A stretch of 64,000 nucleotides of DNA, taken from Lutjanus erythropterus (Eukaryota > Chordata > Actinopteri > Lutjaniformes > Lutjanidae). Shown here piece by piece: positions 1-11,842 of the stretch. The translations under genes and the position numbers were made by a program. A model generated the notes under the pieces. That model had not been told where the DNA came from, did not search any database, and saw only the letters and a program-made list of their open reading frames with translations. Where the stretch lies: positions 11,952,472 through 12,016,471 of the forward strand of contig CM034601.1 of NCBI GenBank assembly GCA_020091685.1. Direction: 5' to 3'. Numbering within the stretch: position 1 is the first letter of the stretch; each line of letters starts with the position of its first letter.

Positions 1-261
1 TAATATTGTATAATTACCCCTATTTACATATTTTATAGTATGCTCGAATAACTACTGAACTGACAGCCACGACGACAGTGGTAGAACAGCAAAATCACAC
101 CAATATTAACTGATTATATTTTATTCCTCACCTGTTTCCTTCTGTTATTAAGAAGATTATTTATTTAATTCTTCTGTTATTTTCTTTTCATGTTGTAACT
201 GCGCTGGCAACATGTGAAATGTCATTCTCGTGAAAATTACCGAATTAAATAGTGGCAGCTG

Positions 262-390
262 TTGTTATGATGACGGCGGTGGTGGTGATGATAATGGGGA
301 GGATAATGATGAGGAGGATGATGATGATGATGATCACAGCGCTGCTCGATGTGAGGGGGGACGGCGGTGACGGAGGATGATGATGATAAT
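262..390. repeat. GAT/GGT-rich imperfect trinucleotide repeat
   Basis: The stretch is built from GAT, GAG and GGT triplets, including an uninterrupted run of about six GAT units near 316-333. On the opposite strand it reads as a His-rich open frame, which is a by-product of the triplet repeat and not a protein. Confidence 0.7.
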
Positions 391-526
391 AATGGAGCAG
401 TATGATAATGAGGCGGGAGCTGAACAGAGAGCCAAAGGTTGTTTTGTTTTGTTGTCGTGATCACTGAAGCACTTCACCTTTTCACACAAAGGTCATGACT
501 TCTCCAGGCGAGCATGTGAATCACTG

Positions 527-554
527 GTGTGTGCGTGTGTGTGTGTGTGTGTGT
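527..554. repeat. (GT)n microsatellite
   Basis: A GT tract with one GC interruption. It is short and probably polymorphic. Confidence 0.85.
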
Positions 555-970
555 TACTGTGCAAAACACAGAGCTGTTACGGAGAAATGGTGTGTGAGTG
601 TGTGATCAGTCCCGTGTGACAGTTTTGCTCTGATAATTCAGGTGTGACCTCCTTGCCTGATGGCGTGTGTGTGTTTATGCACATCTGCCTTATTTTGCAC
701 TTTTTTTTGTCTGTGTATCTATTATCTCTCAGAGTATCCAGATGTTTTATGCAGGCCTGTGTGTGTGCGTGTGCTGAAATGTGTATATGGTGTCTGTGTC
801 TTTATTGGTTCCCAGTGGGTCGAGCAAAGTTCCTGACCCTATTTCCTGCTGTTGTTGACAGAGAGACATTGAGACCCGAGGCTCCAGAGAACCAGACACT
901 GCCTGGAGGAGCTTCCTGTCATTGCTGCCTACAACCACTCGATTCGTCATTGTTTTGATTGTTTTTTTTT

Positions 971-1001
971 GTGTGTGTGTGTGTGTGTTTGTGTGTGTGT
1001 G
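971..1001. repeat. (GT)n microsatellite after a T run
   Basis: Nine GT units, a TTT interruption, then five more GT units, preceded by a run of T. Confidence 0.85.
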
Positions 1002-1192
1002 GCTTTTTTGGCATTTGTCAAACTGATTCAGTCTTTCTGGACCTCGAGGTCAGGACTCAACTGTAAGGGAGAACCCCAGACATGAGGCGACTTCCCAGTA
1101 ATTCCTGTTGTCATGAGAATTGCAGGATTTTGTGGTTAGTCACAGAGGCACATATGAACAGCAGTTAAAAATGGCCACTCAGTTGTGTATGT

Positions 1193-1456
1193 GCTAGGGC
1201 TGTACAACTGTCATGCAAGTTTTGCATTGCAATTTTCAAGTCCGCTGAAAAACAAAACTATTAACATCATGATGATGTGATGTTTTTTTCGTGGTCTGTA
1301 CCAAGCAAACATGTTTTCTTTCATTTAGAGAACAAGATGCTGTTTTCTCACACATTTTTCCTTTTTCAAAATATTGCAGTTTGGTTCTGCGATTTGGATA
1401 TTGCCCTTGGCCGTATTATGATTTTTATTGCGATTGCAATTACTTGTGCAGTTGTG
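1193..1456. mobile_element. Degenerate short inverted-repeat transposon (hAT-like, non-autonomous)
   Basis: The left end reads AGGGCTGTACAA and the right end TTGTGCAGTTGT, an imperfect inverted pair. The interior has ATTGCGATTGCAATTAC-type sequence typical of a common fish repeat ending in TTGTGCAGCCCTA. There is no transposase. A longer relative lies at 60997-62243. Superfamily assignment is from memory of fish repeats and is uncertain. Confidence 0.5.
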
Positions 1457-2787
1457 GAGGACAAAATTTGATCAACTTGGTATGATTGACTTCTACGAAG
1501 TGACTAAATGACCACCGTAAACACTGAAACATGGGTGGATTATTATATTCAGTTACAATTTAATGGTGATGATGATGTAACAGCCCCCGAAAGACAGTGA
1601 GCACGCTTACGACTAAGAGGTAAGATGTAAAAGTGAAGCTTAGCGTTTATTTTGCTCAACTGTCCAATGTAAGTGTACGTGGCAAGTTTGTTTGACACGT
1701 GACAGCGGTTTCATATTATCAGCAGACCTTGTCAGAGGCGTATCTCTGCAGCCCCTGCATTGTTCTAAACATAACACGTCCACCACATCCCTGTTGGTTA
1801 GTTTCACCTCATGACCGTTCCTTTTTGTAGATGCAGTTTCCTCCAGACACTTCCCAGTAATTATATCAAAGTGCTGTTTTTCAGACAGAAAAATGCTGCT
1901 TAAATTGAATGTGACTCAGCGTTGTAGCAGTGTTTGTTGTTGTGATGTAGTTACATCAAAGTTGAAACTGTTTTGTCCAAGACATTCATGCTAATGTGTG
2001 TGAATTAATATGATTACTGTATCTTAATTGTAGATCTTGCTGAACCCCCCATTTTTTTTCCAGTAACATCCTTTGTTTTCTTCTGTTGTTTGTCCAGTGG
2101 CCAGTCTCTTTGCCCCGACTTGTTGTATGTTTATTTCAATAAATGTAGGCTCAGGTTTGAAAAGCACGCTAGCTGTCAAAGGTCTGACCGGGTGTGTGAC
2201 AGAGAAAGTTCGTTGCCTCCCTTTGTTTTATTGGTCGACTGTTGATCTTGTTAATGGATGTGACTCAGACCTACAATGAGAAAGACGGTGAAAGACGGTG
2301 TTGAGTCAATCTTCTCTGGATAAATACAGTTTTAATGAATATAATTTAATCCATTACGCAGAAAACATGTATCCAGGTGTTTATTCAGAAGATCAAAATA
2401 AAACTGCTCTCTCAGCTAAAATAAAACCGTTGAAATCCAAAGTTGCCACTTTTATGTGTGATGCAGCTGTAAGTGTTGTAAATGAGCCTTTAAGCAATAA
2501 CATACTTGAGGTTGCGTTACATTGGGACAAGTGTTGACATTGTGCTGATGCACGACCGCAGCCCACAGGTGCCAACAACCACAGCACTCCACGTTGTGTG
2601 TTACCGCTTAATGAATCTGTCGATCAAGAGCTGGAATTGTTTGACGCACTTTCAGTTATTTTTAAGACAAACCGTGGCTCCATGTTTGGAATCAGACATG
2701 AAGCCTCTTTTTTAAATGTTTAAACAAGTTTTTCAGTTGTGTTTCCAGACCACGTGATAAACTCGTGTATCTTCGCGTTTGTTCCAG

Positions 2788-2942
2788 GTTGCTGCCGGAG
2801 TCGACAGGCGGTCTGTCCAACAACAGGCAGGAGAGGGAGAGCAGCGCCCAGCCTCCTCCCACCCAGCGCTACACCTGCTATGACCTGGATGACCTGGACG
2901 TCGCCTGGTTGGAGCTGGTCAACCACGAGTTCAGACAGATGG
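2788..2942 (+). CDS. jade2: jade2 exon: EPL1-like segment
   Basis: This 155-bp exon carries one base completing a codon, 51 full codons and one base of a split codon. It follows GTTCCAG and is followed by the strong donor GTGAGT at 2943. The first half (LLPESTGG...QPPPTQ) is a low-conservation, Gln/Pro/Ser-rich linker. The second half, CYDLDDLDVAWLELVNHEF, matches the enhancer-of-polycomb-like (EPL1) signature that JADE proteins share; human JADE2 has a YDLDxxDxxWLELxN motif here. In JADE proteins the N-terminal region is implicated in binding HBO1. The exon is internal, so no start codon is expected. The ATG-like or alternative starts that extend the frame upstream lie in the intron and polypyrimidine tract. 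The upstream exon is not in the window. Confidence 0.88.
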
Positions 2943-4372
2943 GTGAGTACAAACTCACAAATAACAGCCAAACATCTTGACAGAAGACAGAAAAATACTC
3001 ATCACTAAACCTCTGTTGATGTAGGATCACAACAAAATTTGAGACAATTGAAAACAAATGAAAAAATACTCATCACAATCTCCAAGGTTTTGCTTTTTTT
3101 TTCCCTTTCAGCTGCTATTCTATTAACAATGAAATAAAACCAATAAAAGCAGCAAATCCTCATATTTCTAGAAGCATGGACAATTAAGAGATGCCATATT
3201 CTCTCTTATAAAAACTTCTTCCCAACATACAGCGAGCGAGCAGGTGGAGAACGAAAAACTGTCATAAATAACACAATACAACACAGGTAGAGTCAGTAGG
3301 ATTTGTCCGAGCTGTTCCTAAACGCATCAGGATGTCAAATACCAACACTGTGGGTCGGTGAAACATCCTGAACGCAGTAAAACAATCAGAAACAGTAAGA
3401 CAAATACAGTCAGAGGGCGGGGTCTCTGCACGTACAGCCACTACTACACACTTCTAGTAGGTCGTAAGTGATGATTTCTTTAGGAAAATGTTGCTGGTTA
3501 TACCTTTAAGCCAGCTTTGTTTCTGTATATCAGAGAAAATAGGTTGTGAGTGCACGAAATTCCACAAAAATAGAACCAGGGTTCTTGTTTTTTAGACAAG
3601 GAGCTTAGCCTGTTTGCTGGTGGCCAGAGCAGGTTAGGGCGTCCTTGTTGGGAAAATCTGATGGTTGCTCGTTTGCATCTCCTCCAGTTGGTGATTTTTG
3701 CACACCGACTAAACTAACTGCCATCAAGAGGAGTTCAGTTTTTAAAAAATCACTTTAGTTTATATAAACTGTCCCCTTTTACCTTTACAGTCAGTTCATC
3801 AAAAGTTCCCAGATGGATTAGATCGGCAGTTGGTGGTTTCCAGCTAAATGAGGCTGTGTATTATTTTATTAAAAGTCATCTTGGGTCAATTTTCTTTCAG
3901 CTCAATGTCAGAATTTCCCTTCTCAATATTTATTAGATATACTCAATCAAAAATAAACATTTTCAGATGTTTCTATGAAGTTTTAAATTGAAAATCTACC
4001 TCCAAGTCACATTTTAAAAAGTCTAAAAGGTCTCAGAATTTGATTAAACGTACTGGACCGTAACTGTGCAGTACGTCCTCTTTTCTTTCTTCCATTTTCT
4101 CTCATCATTCCCTCCTCTCCTTCTTCATCATCACCTGCTTTTTCCCATCTTCTCCGTTCCTCTTCGTCTACAGTCACTGTCACTTTCTCTCTCCGTGGCT
4201 TTGCTCCATCCTCCATTTTGCCATGGTGACAACTGCTGACCCCGAGCATCTCTCCCATCTCCACCATTTTATTCGATATCTGATCGGCTCCTTTCAGATA
4301 AAGCGTAGTAATTGTGTTTATAAATCCCCGCTGGGGTTTCAGGCCTTATTTCTGGGACGCATTGTCCTTATA

Positions 4373-4379
4373 ACACACA

Positions 4380-4440
<61 letters not shown>
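4373..4440. repeat. (CA)n microsatellite, about 33 units
   Basis: A nearly pure AC tract with one AG interruption near its start. It is complementary in sequence to the (GT)n tract at 11547-11600 in the next intron, and the two flank the exon at 7362-7573. Confidence 0.95.
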
Positions 4441-5297
4441 CCTCTTCCAGCAGCAAAAGTGGGTTGTTTCTCATAACCTTCAATGCTAGACCAACAAACA
4501 AACAAATGGTTGATTGGTTCTGCTAGGGGAGGTTATATGGCTCTGGACTCATGTGTGGGATGATTCAGCATTTTTCTATCTCCATCCTCTTTTTTTACTG
4601 TATGTGTATAAATGTGTGTACTGGGCGTGCTGTAATTTTGGTTATTTATACATGTTGGATTTAGAAATGTAGGTTGATTAGCTTTTCAGATAATTCAGCA
4701 AAGAGAAAACTTGATTTATTGCAGAAAACCAGTCCATTACAGCAGCACGTAACACTGAAAAACATCCAGTCTGTTGGTATTTATAGAGAAAAAAAACACT
4801 TGGTATTACAGATCAGGCCTCATAACATTGTAATGCATTCAATAAAATAAGTTAAACTAGTATACGTCACTCAGGAAAGCGCAGATCTCCACCAAATTAT
4901 ATTGTTCTGTCCTGTGTGTGTGTGTGTTGGATGCTGTGTAAGTGCAGTCATGAGCACATAGACACAATGGTAAGTGTCTGTCACAGCTGTCACATTTACA
5001 AACACAGAAACACACACACAGAAGATAAATATAAAGTAAACAGACACACACAGAATGCACAGTGCAGACGCACTCAAATATGTGTGAACAGTGGTGTCAC
5101 TTTGTGTGTGTGTGTGTGTTCAGTTCATGATGTAAATGTCACAGCAGGTTAATATCTAACTCTGCTTCCCTTTTCTCTGCTGTTTGCAAATCCACAACTA
5201 CAGCACAACACTCACACAGTTTCTCCCTTTCTTTTCTTCATTAATGCCAAATTAAAGAATTAAACGTGATCGAAAAGTTGACCTGTTTTCAACGTCA

Positions 5298-5727
5298 TTA
5301 AAGGGACAGTTCACCCCCAAAGCAAAATTACGTATTTTTCTGGCCTGGAGTGCTAATTCGTCCATCTCGATCAGTGTTTCCCAAACTCTGGGTCCCAAAA
5401 TGGGTTGATAGAGTAAAATGCTATTATTTGATTATTTATTATTATTTCCTTTTTTATTATGCTGGTCTGTTAAGCTCAGATGCTGTGTGCAGGGCTGTTA
5501 ACGCAATCCTTTGTTGGGGATAGATGCTAATAGTTTTACAGACTGGCTCCACTGGCCACCAAACCCCTAAATGGTGCACAAAGTACATTTTTGGTAGCTC
5601 AAATGTAAACTTTTGTTTAAAAAAATGCAGAAAAGGCAATTTAACACAACAATCTACATAGAAAAATAGCACTACAGGTAAATGAAAAATTATGTATTTT
5701 TGACTTTGGGGTGAACTGTCCCTTTAA
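5298..5727. mobile_element. Complete short inverted-repeat transposon with TTAA at both ends
   Basis: The left end TTAAAGGGACAGTTCACCCC is mirrored by GGGGTGAACTGTCCCTTTAA at the right end, and the similarity continues about 20 bp inward (CAAAATTACGTATTTTT against AAAAATTATGTATTTTTG). TTAA at both edges would fit a piggyBac-type target site, but the TIR could also belong to another superfamily. There is no transposase frame, so it is non-autonomous. Related ends occur at 17700-17870 and 35903-36194. Confidence 0.8.
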
Positions 5728-6078
5728 AGTTGATGTTACATTTCCAAAATGTTGCAGAAGTTCGACAGTATTTTGGTTGGACTGGTGTGTGTCTGAGCTC
5801 CTCTTGTTTCTGAGATACTGCAGCTCAGGTTGCAATAAGATGCTCACGAATCAGTAAATAAAGTTTTTTCTTTTTCTTTTTTTTATTTTGAGATGGGAAT
5901 AGATTGAGTGACATAAATAATAGATATAGACACAGGATGCTCAGCTCCACTTAAAAATCCTCCCAGCTGAGCGCTCAGTCCTTCAGATAGATCAATAAAT
6001 AATCCTCAACTACAGAAGCCAGGACAGCGGAAGTTTCTTTATAGCCGCTTGGAGCGTTCAGGCGAGTCAGCGTGACAG

Positions 6079-6094
6079 AACAATCTAAATTGTC
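6079..6094. promoter_or_regulatory. Palindromic SOX-dimer-like motif (candidate)
   Basis: The sequence AACAATCTAAATTGTC contains two inverted ACAAT/ATTGT half-sites separated by four bases, the arrangement described for SOXE dimers. This is motif resemblance only. Confidence 0.25.
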
Positions 6095-6462
6095 ACCTTA
6101 TTCTTAATGTTTTCTATTACTTTAAAAAAATTGCGTTGGTGTGGTCTTCATTTACAGCCAGAGTTTAGGATTTGTGGCATATTACAGCCTCCAAATACCC
6201 AAATAATCATCTTTATTTCGGGAAAAGACACTAGATTCAATGCCTCACTGTTACCCTTTTTGTATAATCATTGTAATCTTGTTGCATGTAATGAGATAAT
6301 AGTAGGCCACATCTGTTTGCCACCATCCTGGAAACCAGAGTGTTTACTTTCCTGGTACCTCAAATACTTTTTTATTTTTCATGAGGAAGAAAGCTCTCAT
6401 TCGCCCGTTAAATCAGTTTTCATCAACTATTAACCAGCCTTAGAGCAAGGCATTACTTTGAG

Positions 6463-6470
6463 ATGCAAAT
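6463..6470 (+). promoter_or_regulatory. Octamer motif ATGCAAAT (candidate POU site)
   Basis: An exact octamer ATGCAAAT inside a patch with no recognisable repeat. A match of this length is expected by chance about twice in 64 kb on the two strands together, so it has meaning only if the patch is conserved. Confidence 0.2.
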
Positions 6471-7361
6471 GCGGCAGGAATAGTAATGCCGACACGTAGC
6501 GGTGTGGTGAGCTGAGCTGTCGGCAAGAAGGGCTTACTGGCAAATTCTGTCGTGGCTCTTTTGGCTTTGATAGTAAAATGTCCTCGTAGTGATGGAGCAC
6601 GTGTAGCATTTCTCTGCTTTTCTCTTCTGGTTAGCAAAGAGTCAACTGCAGCGCCACATACTCCCACATCCTGCAGCTAATTTTCAGCACATTTTATCTG
6701 AAGACAGCCCAGAGAAAACAGAAAATGACCCGTGTGAGGTGTACTTGCAAAGGGAAGCTGTGTGCATTTCCAATTAAAGTGTGAGACTGTGTTCTGGCCA
6801 AAAATAACTGGAATTTTGTAAATTGGCTCACTCGTTTTCAGTTTCCTATGAGCAGCTTCCCATTACTGTTGTCCTTGTCGATAACAAGAACTAAAGCACA
6901 CTCTTAAGTGTTGACCCTGTTACCACACTCTTAATTTTAATTGCTCTGTACAGGCTTAGTATTTTCTCAAATGTTCATCCTTCCCACCAGCGGTCACGAC
7001 TCAATCTCAGCTTTCAACACTTTAAAATTTTTGAAAAACGGAGAAGATCTGCATTAAGACACCTTTCTCTCCTAAAGGAAAAAACATGATGTGTGAAAAG
7101 GTGGAAATCGCAAAGGTCCTTCAGCATAAAGTCATATATATGCACAAAAAAATCAGCCTAATCAGTTCAGTAGAATCCAAGATCTGCTGTGGACAAGCAA
7201 AAATACTCTCCTCTAATCAACCCCCCTTCTCCGTCCTTCCTTCCAGTCTTTCCTGCCTCACCAGACTTGCAAAAGATTGGTTTCTTGGTCTTCTAGTCGA
7301 GTTTGAGAGGCTAAAAAAAAAAAAACTAATCAAGCTTTACTTCCCGTCTTCTTGCCGCCAG

Positions 7362-7573
7362 CATTACCAGAGCTGGACGAGTTGACGATGGAGTGTGTGC
7401 TGGTGGAGCTGGAGAGCGTGTGCGAGGAGAAGATGCGGCAGGCCATCGAGACGGAGGAAGGCCTGGGCATCGAGTACGACGAGGACGTGGTGTGCGACGT
7501 CTGCCGCTCGCCAGAGGGAGAGGACGGCAACGAGATGGTCTTCTGTGACAAGTGCAACGTCTGCGTCCATCAG
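7362..7573 (+). CDS. jade2: jade2 exon: EPL1-like end and first half of PHD finger 1
   Basis: This 212-bp exon completes the split codon (G|CA, Ala) and adds 70 codons. It encodes [17 protein letters not shown], an acidic helix, then the very conserved [16 protein letters not shown] stretch. It then opens PHD finger 1: CDVC (first zinc-binding Cys pair, codons at 7493 and 7502), FCDKC (second pair) and VHQ with the zinc-binding His. The remaining cysteines of the C4HC3 finger are on the next exon. In JADE proteins PHD1 recognises the unmodified histone H3 tail. The acceptor is CCGCCAG at 7361. A second AG at 7369-7370 is in frame and would drop Ala-Leu-Pro. The donor GTCAGG at 7574 departs from consensus at +3. 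Read-through into the intron would end after about 18 foreign residues. Confidence 0.95.
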
Positions 7574-7914
7574 GTCAGGAATTTAGGGATTAAGTATCTC
7601 ATCTCTCTGTTCAAGCATTTGTGTTAAAGCAGAAAACTGCAATATATAAACTGTAAATCATAAATCGGTGTCTGTTTCTATTCCGGTGTGTAACTTGCAT
7701 TATTGTTTGAGTAGAGTTCAAATTAAAGCCAAATGTTCACCGAATGAGTTAAGTGTCTGTTTACGAGTCAGAAGAAATCATTAATAATCTTTCAGAAGGA
7801 GTAGATGTTAAAACGGTTAAATAGAAAAAAATGGAGTCTTGCAGGCAGAAGACAGGAAGTCACTGATCTTCAACTCCAGAGGGTGTATTTTCAGAGCAGT
7901 GGGCTTTTTGTTTT

Positions 7915-8180
7915 TAGGATATTGGGCTTAACTTTACATTGGCAGTTAAAAACAGCTGATCAACTTACAGTGTAGGACTCATAGTTGTTTGTTTGCATTG
8001 TCAAATTGTGATGTTAGGCTCGTGTTGCATTCCTGCAGTGTTCCTGCAGCCTGCCTGAGCTTCCTCAAGTCTGAGGAGGGGATCAAGGGGAAACGACTTG
8101 CTTCAACTATAAACAGTATATTAAATAGGATTTCAAGTACTCATTTTTGGACGATTAGTTGTTACATATTGCTCCTTTAA
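7915..8180. mobile_element. MITE-like element, copy 1 (second copy at 51612-51924)
   Basis: The core from ACAGCTGATCAACTTACAGT through GTATTAAATAGGATTTCAA is shared with 51612-51924 in the same orientation, with many point differences. The right end GTTACATATTGCTCCTTTAA is the mirror of the left end TTAAAGGAG...GTAA preserved in the other copy. The left end here is degraded, so the start is approximate. Confidence 0.7.
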
Positions 8181-8736
8181 GTTTCCCATTGGCATTACAG
8201 AATAAGAAAGTCACTCTTCAGAAAAACAAACCAACAGTACAAGATTAAGGTTGTTCAGAGACAAAGTTTTGCCGTTTTCCTCAAAGCCGCCTTACTCGTA
8301 TTTCTCTCCCTCTGACTTCATTCATGAACAGTGTGAAAGTGCACGTACTTTACAGTAGCAATTTCACAAATGGCGCCTGTGACAACCTGAGGCTTGAGGG
8401 GCTCTGCTGTGTTTGTTACACACTGACACAGTGTTAATTGTTCTGTCGGCCCCATTGGCACTAACACACCTTTAGTGTCATCAGACTGCCTCTGTGTACC
8501 TGCTGTTATGACACTGGATGGAAATAGTTTCCTCCGACTGCAGACCAAATCTCATGTTGGTCTGTCACCTAATTTTTCACTCTAGTTTCACTAGGTGGGG
8601 GGAAAAAACGACGATCGACGATTATGTGATGCAGTGATCATCAATTACCTTTATTCAAGGCACAGAAATCACACTGTTGACACTGTTGGGGCCAGAATTT
8701 CAAATAAAAGAAGTTTAAGTTATTTAGGTCTAATAA

Positions 8737-8850
8737 GTAGGGATGCGCCGATCGACTGGTCAGAACCGGAGCCGGCCGGTAACTGGCCCTGACCGGTGAC
8801 CGGCCAATCAGCGCCACATATCTGTGCCACACATATTCACACACATGTTC
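8737..8850. mobile_element. Fragment of a GGCCGGT-rich fish repeat
   Basis: It starts TAGGGATGCGCCGATCGACTGG and contains several GACCGG/CCGGCC blocks, resembling a widespread fish transposon end (TAGGGATGCACCGAT). A matching right end was not found, so this is probably a truncated copy. CpG is locally enriched because of the repeat. Confidence 0.5.
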
Positions 8851-10139
8851 TGCATGATGGTCAGAACAGCCGTAAACTTTCTAGCTCTTCAGGCTAATGT
8901 TAGCCAGCAGCAGACTGCTGTTCACAGAGGGACAGTTAAAATCTCACCTCCTGTTCTGGCTGAAGAATAAACAACCTGTTGATGGTGTTGGTGCGTCTCC
9001 TCAAACATTTTCTTATCCAGACTGCAAAGTTTTACTACAGAAAACTGTTGCACTCTGTCATTTTCCAGGTTGTTTATATCTGCTTCCACGTGAGATCACA
9101 GGAAATCACGTCCGGTGAAATCCTGCGAGATTCCATGAGCTCTTGTCCCTCTGGTCGATAATCTTAGTATAATAATATAATAAGGCCTGGCTGTAACCTG
9201 GAGGACTTTTGCAGAAAATGTGAAATATTGTTAATGAATGAATATTTAATAGTCATTTTCTTATCATGAATTTCCAATTTAATTTTACAAGAAAAGTTGC
9301 AAAAATGTTTGCATTCTCCATTTTGTTTATATCTACATTTATATCTGCAACATTTTTTCTGATAATTTCACCACAGACACCCAGGTCATAACAGTGCAAA
9401 TATATTAATATTGAAATACTGTCATGGTTGTCTATTTATATCCTGGTAAGAGCCTTTTTTTTTTACCAGCTACCAGCAGTACATTTAACAAATATTTGTC
9501 TCTTTTCAACTTTGTTTGGGTTTTTGTATCCCTCTCCAGACAATGCTAGAAAACAAGATAATAATTTTTATTTAGTTTCTCCAGTAAACTGGGGAGTGAG
9601 AGGAAGTAATAAAGTAAATTATTAGTCTTTTCCAGTTAAACTCGCTCCAGTTTTGCAAGCTGGTACAAAGATACAAACAATTTTGTTACCAGTTCAAAAC
9701 CCTGTTGTTCAGCGCCGCTCCGCAGGGTAATCACAGTGTTTCCCCAGTTCTTGTTAAGTAGAAGAAGAACTGCCAAACGTTGAAGTGTCATGGAAACAAA
9801 ATGTAACAAGCAGTGAAAGAAATTGTTGCTCCCAGCGAGTATTAAGTGATATTATTGCTTTTACAGAGTAAACACATTCAGCACTGACTGTTCTGTGTCT
9901 AACCTTCAGCAGGTAGAAAACAGGTCCTGCTCACTGATGTGTCTGGTTTGATCAATAAAATCCTTTGATCAGTAAAGCTCTTTAATTGCTTTTAATGAAG
10001 ATGGAGTCTCTGATGTCTCATTTTATTTACTCCTGCTAGAGTGAAGTTTGTTTGTGTTTTTTCTCTTACCTTTACATCTTTTAATTTTACTATAACTGAG
10101 TTTGTATTCTGGCTTTGCAGTCATATAATGTGATGTATT

Positions 10140-10985
10140 CAGATGAGGGAAGCAACAAAGTACTAATACCTCGTTACTGTACTGAATTTTCGGGTATCTG
10201 TACTTAACTTCAGTATTTATTTTTTTGACAGCTTTTCACTTTTACTCTACATTTTAACACAAATATAAGTATTTTCTGCTCCTTAGCCTTCTGAAACAGG
10301 CTTGTTACTTAAGTTTTAATGCATTTGAAGGGATTTTTTTTTTTATTTCACGTTGTTGTGCGCTGCCTTCCCAAGACTGACTTCAGCCTGAATGGATGGT
10401 AAATTACACTTAGGAAAGATGATGGCATATCACACACATCAGATGTAAAAAGACAAAATGTAAGTTACAAAAATGTAAGAAGACGTGTGAAAAGATGTAA
10501 CAAAACAAAAAAAAGATATAGGACATAAGACGTAAAAAGATGTAAAACGTAACAAAACAGAAAAGACGTTACATCTTTTTTGTGTTGTAAGAAGATTTAA
10601 AATACTTAACAAGTGTACAACAAATATAACAAGACAAAACGTTGTAACAAGATATAAAGGAACTTAAAAAGGTATAAAGACAAGAACGATATAAAAGGTG
10701 AAAACCACGTAAACAACATTAAAGACAAAAATGACATAAGATGGACGTAAAGGACATAAAAAATCTAAAATATGTAACAAGACAAAAAGAACTTAAAAGA
10801 TGAAAAAGATGCAACAAGTCGAAGAAGAACTAACAAGACAAAACAGGTAATAGATGTAACAGACAAAGAGAGCTACTTTTTCACACTTTATTAAAGAACT
10901 TGAATCAGTACATCTACTTCTACTTCTTTTGTCTTTTTTTTAAACACATCTCTACTTCTACTTGAGTAAAGAATGTGTGTACTCT
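10140..10985. repeat. Fish interspersed repeat expanded by an internal A-rich minisatellite
   Basis: Edges near 10140-10260 (AAGTACTAATACCTCGTTAC, then CTTTTACTCTACATTTTA) and 10890-10985 (TCTACTTCTACTTGAGTAAAG) resemble one common fish repeat. Between them, about 10430-10870 consists of degenerate 20-25 bp units built from words such as GATGTAA, ACGTAACAAGACAAAA and AAAAGATGTA. It is strongly A-rich on the + strand, with no open frame. Confidence 0.6.
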
Positions 10986-11545
10986 ACCAGCTCAGGATGT
11001 GTTTCTCCTGACGTGATTATAGCAGCATTGGTTCCCGAAATCATGTTTTCTGGATGTTTAGAGTTGTTGTTTTTTTTGCTATGAACTTCATTCAGACCTC
11101 AACTAAAGACGCGACAGTTTGACTTCACTGGAGGGAAACTAGATTTGACAGATCTGATGTATAAGTTATAATAATGGAGGAAAGAGAGATCTTAAGAATG
11201 ACTCATTCTCCACAATAGAGACACTTTGAGATGGTTAAGGAGTAAATCATATCTGACAATAAAGCCATTTTGTTTCAGACCCCGCGGACTGAATCTTATC
11301 AAATAAAAGTCGGCATGTTAAAGTGTTGGCATGAAAATCGTTCAGGGCACCCCTGTACGTTAACGGAAGAGGATATAGGTGGAGCACTGATGGTACAATA
11401 ACCTGCTGTGTTTTTAAAACAGCACCAAGAGGCGTTTTGTAAATGTCTTGTTTCCTTAAGTTGATATAATTCCTGTGGAAAGCAAAGTTTAGGGTGGGGC
11501 CCTAATATGGGGTGGAATTGTTTGAGCGTTTTTGCATGTGTTTTT

Positions 11546-11546
<1 letters not shown>

Positions 11547-11600
<54 letters not shown>
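11547..11600. repeat. (GT)27 microsatellite
   Basis: An uninterrupted GT tract of 54 bp. It is complementary to the (CA)n tracts at 4373-4440 and 16719-16769 in the introns on either side. Confidence 0.95.
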
Positions 11601-11604
<4 letters not shown>

Positions 11605-11842
11605 GCAGCAGCAGCAGCGAGCGTAACCTCTAAAGAGCTGTAACATGAGGTAAAAGGGAGAGAGAGGAGGAGTGTTTTGCCATGTGTCATGTTGAAATCC
11701 GTGAATTTGCTAATTTAATATGACAGAAGAAATAAGCAGCAGACTGTAATTACTTTTTAGTTTTCAGTTTAGAAGCAGCAGCCACTGAAAGTCTGCTTTT
11801 TCCACAAATGAAAAAATTCTGACAGAAAAACATGACGATGGG

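Larger units (their letters stand above)
1..2787 (+). other. 3' part of an upstream jade2 intron
   Basis: No exon was found here; in particular nothing encodes the DPWRQEWEKG segment expected just upstream in the protein. The stretch has a GAT/GGT-rich triplet patch (about 262-390), GT tracts at 527-554 and 971-1001, and a degenerate inverted-repeat element at about 1193-1456. The rest is AT-rich and unremarkable. It ends with GTTCCAG immediately before the exon at 2788. Confidence 0.75.
2943..7361 (+). other. jade2 intron (4419 bp)
   Basis: The intron runs from GTGAGT to CCGCCAG. It contains a (CA)n tract at 4373-4440, short GT tracts near 4912-4928 and 5104-5120, and a complete short transposon with long inverted ends at 5298-5727. 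A fairly single-copy patch at about 6050-6680 holds SOX-like and octamer-like motifs. The section 2950-4370 is AT-rich, with a segment near 3400-3560 (ACTTCTAGTAGGTCG) that may be part of a fish repeat. I see no exon. Confidence 0.8.

Noticed and set aside
237-464. His-rich minus-strand frame
   Set aside because: Translation of a GAT/GGT triplet repeat.
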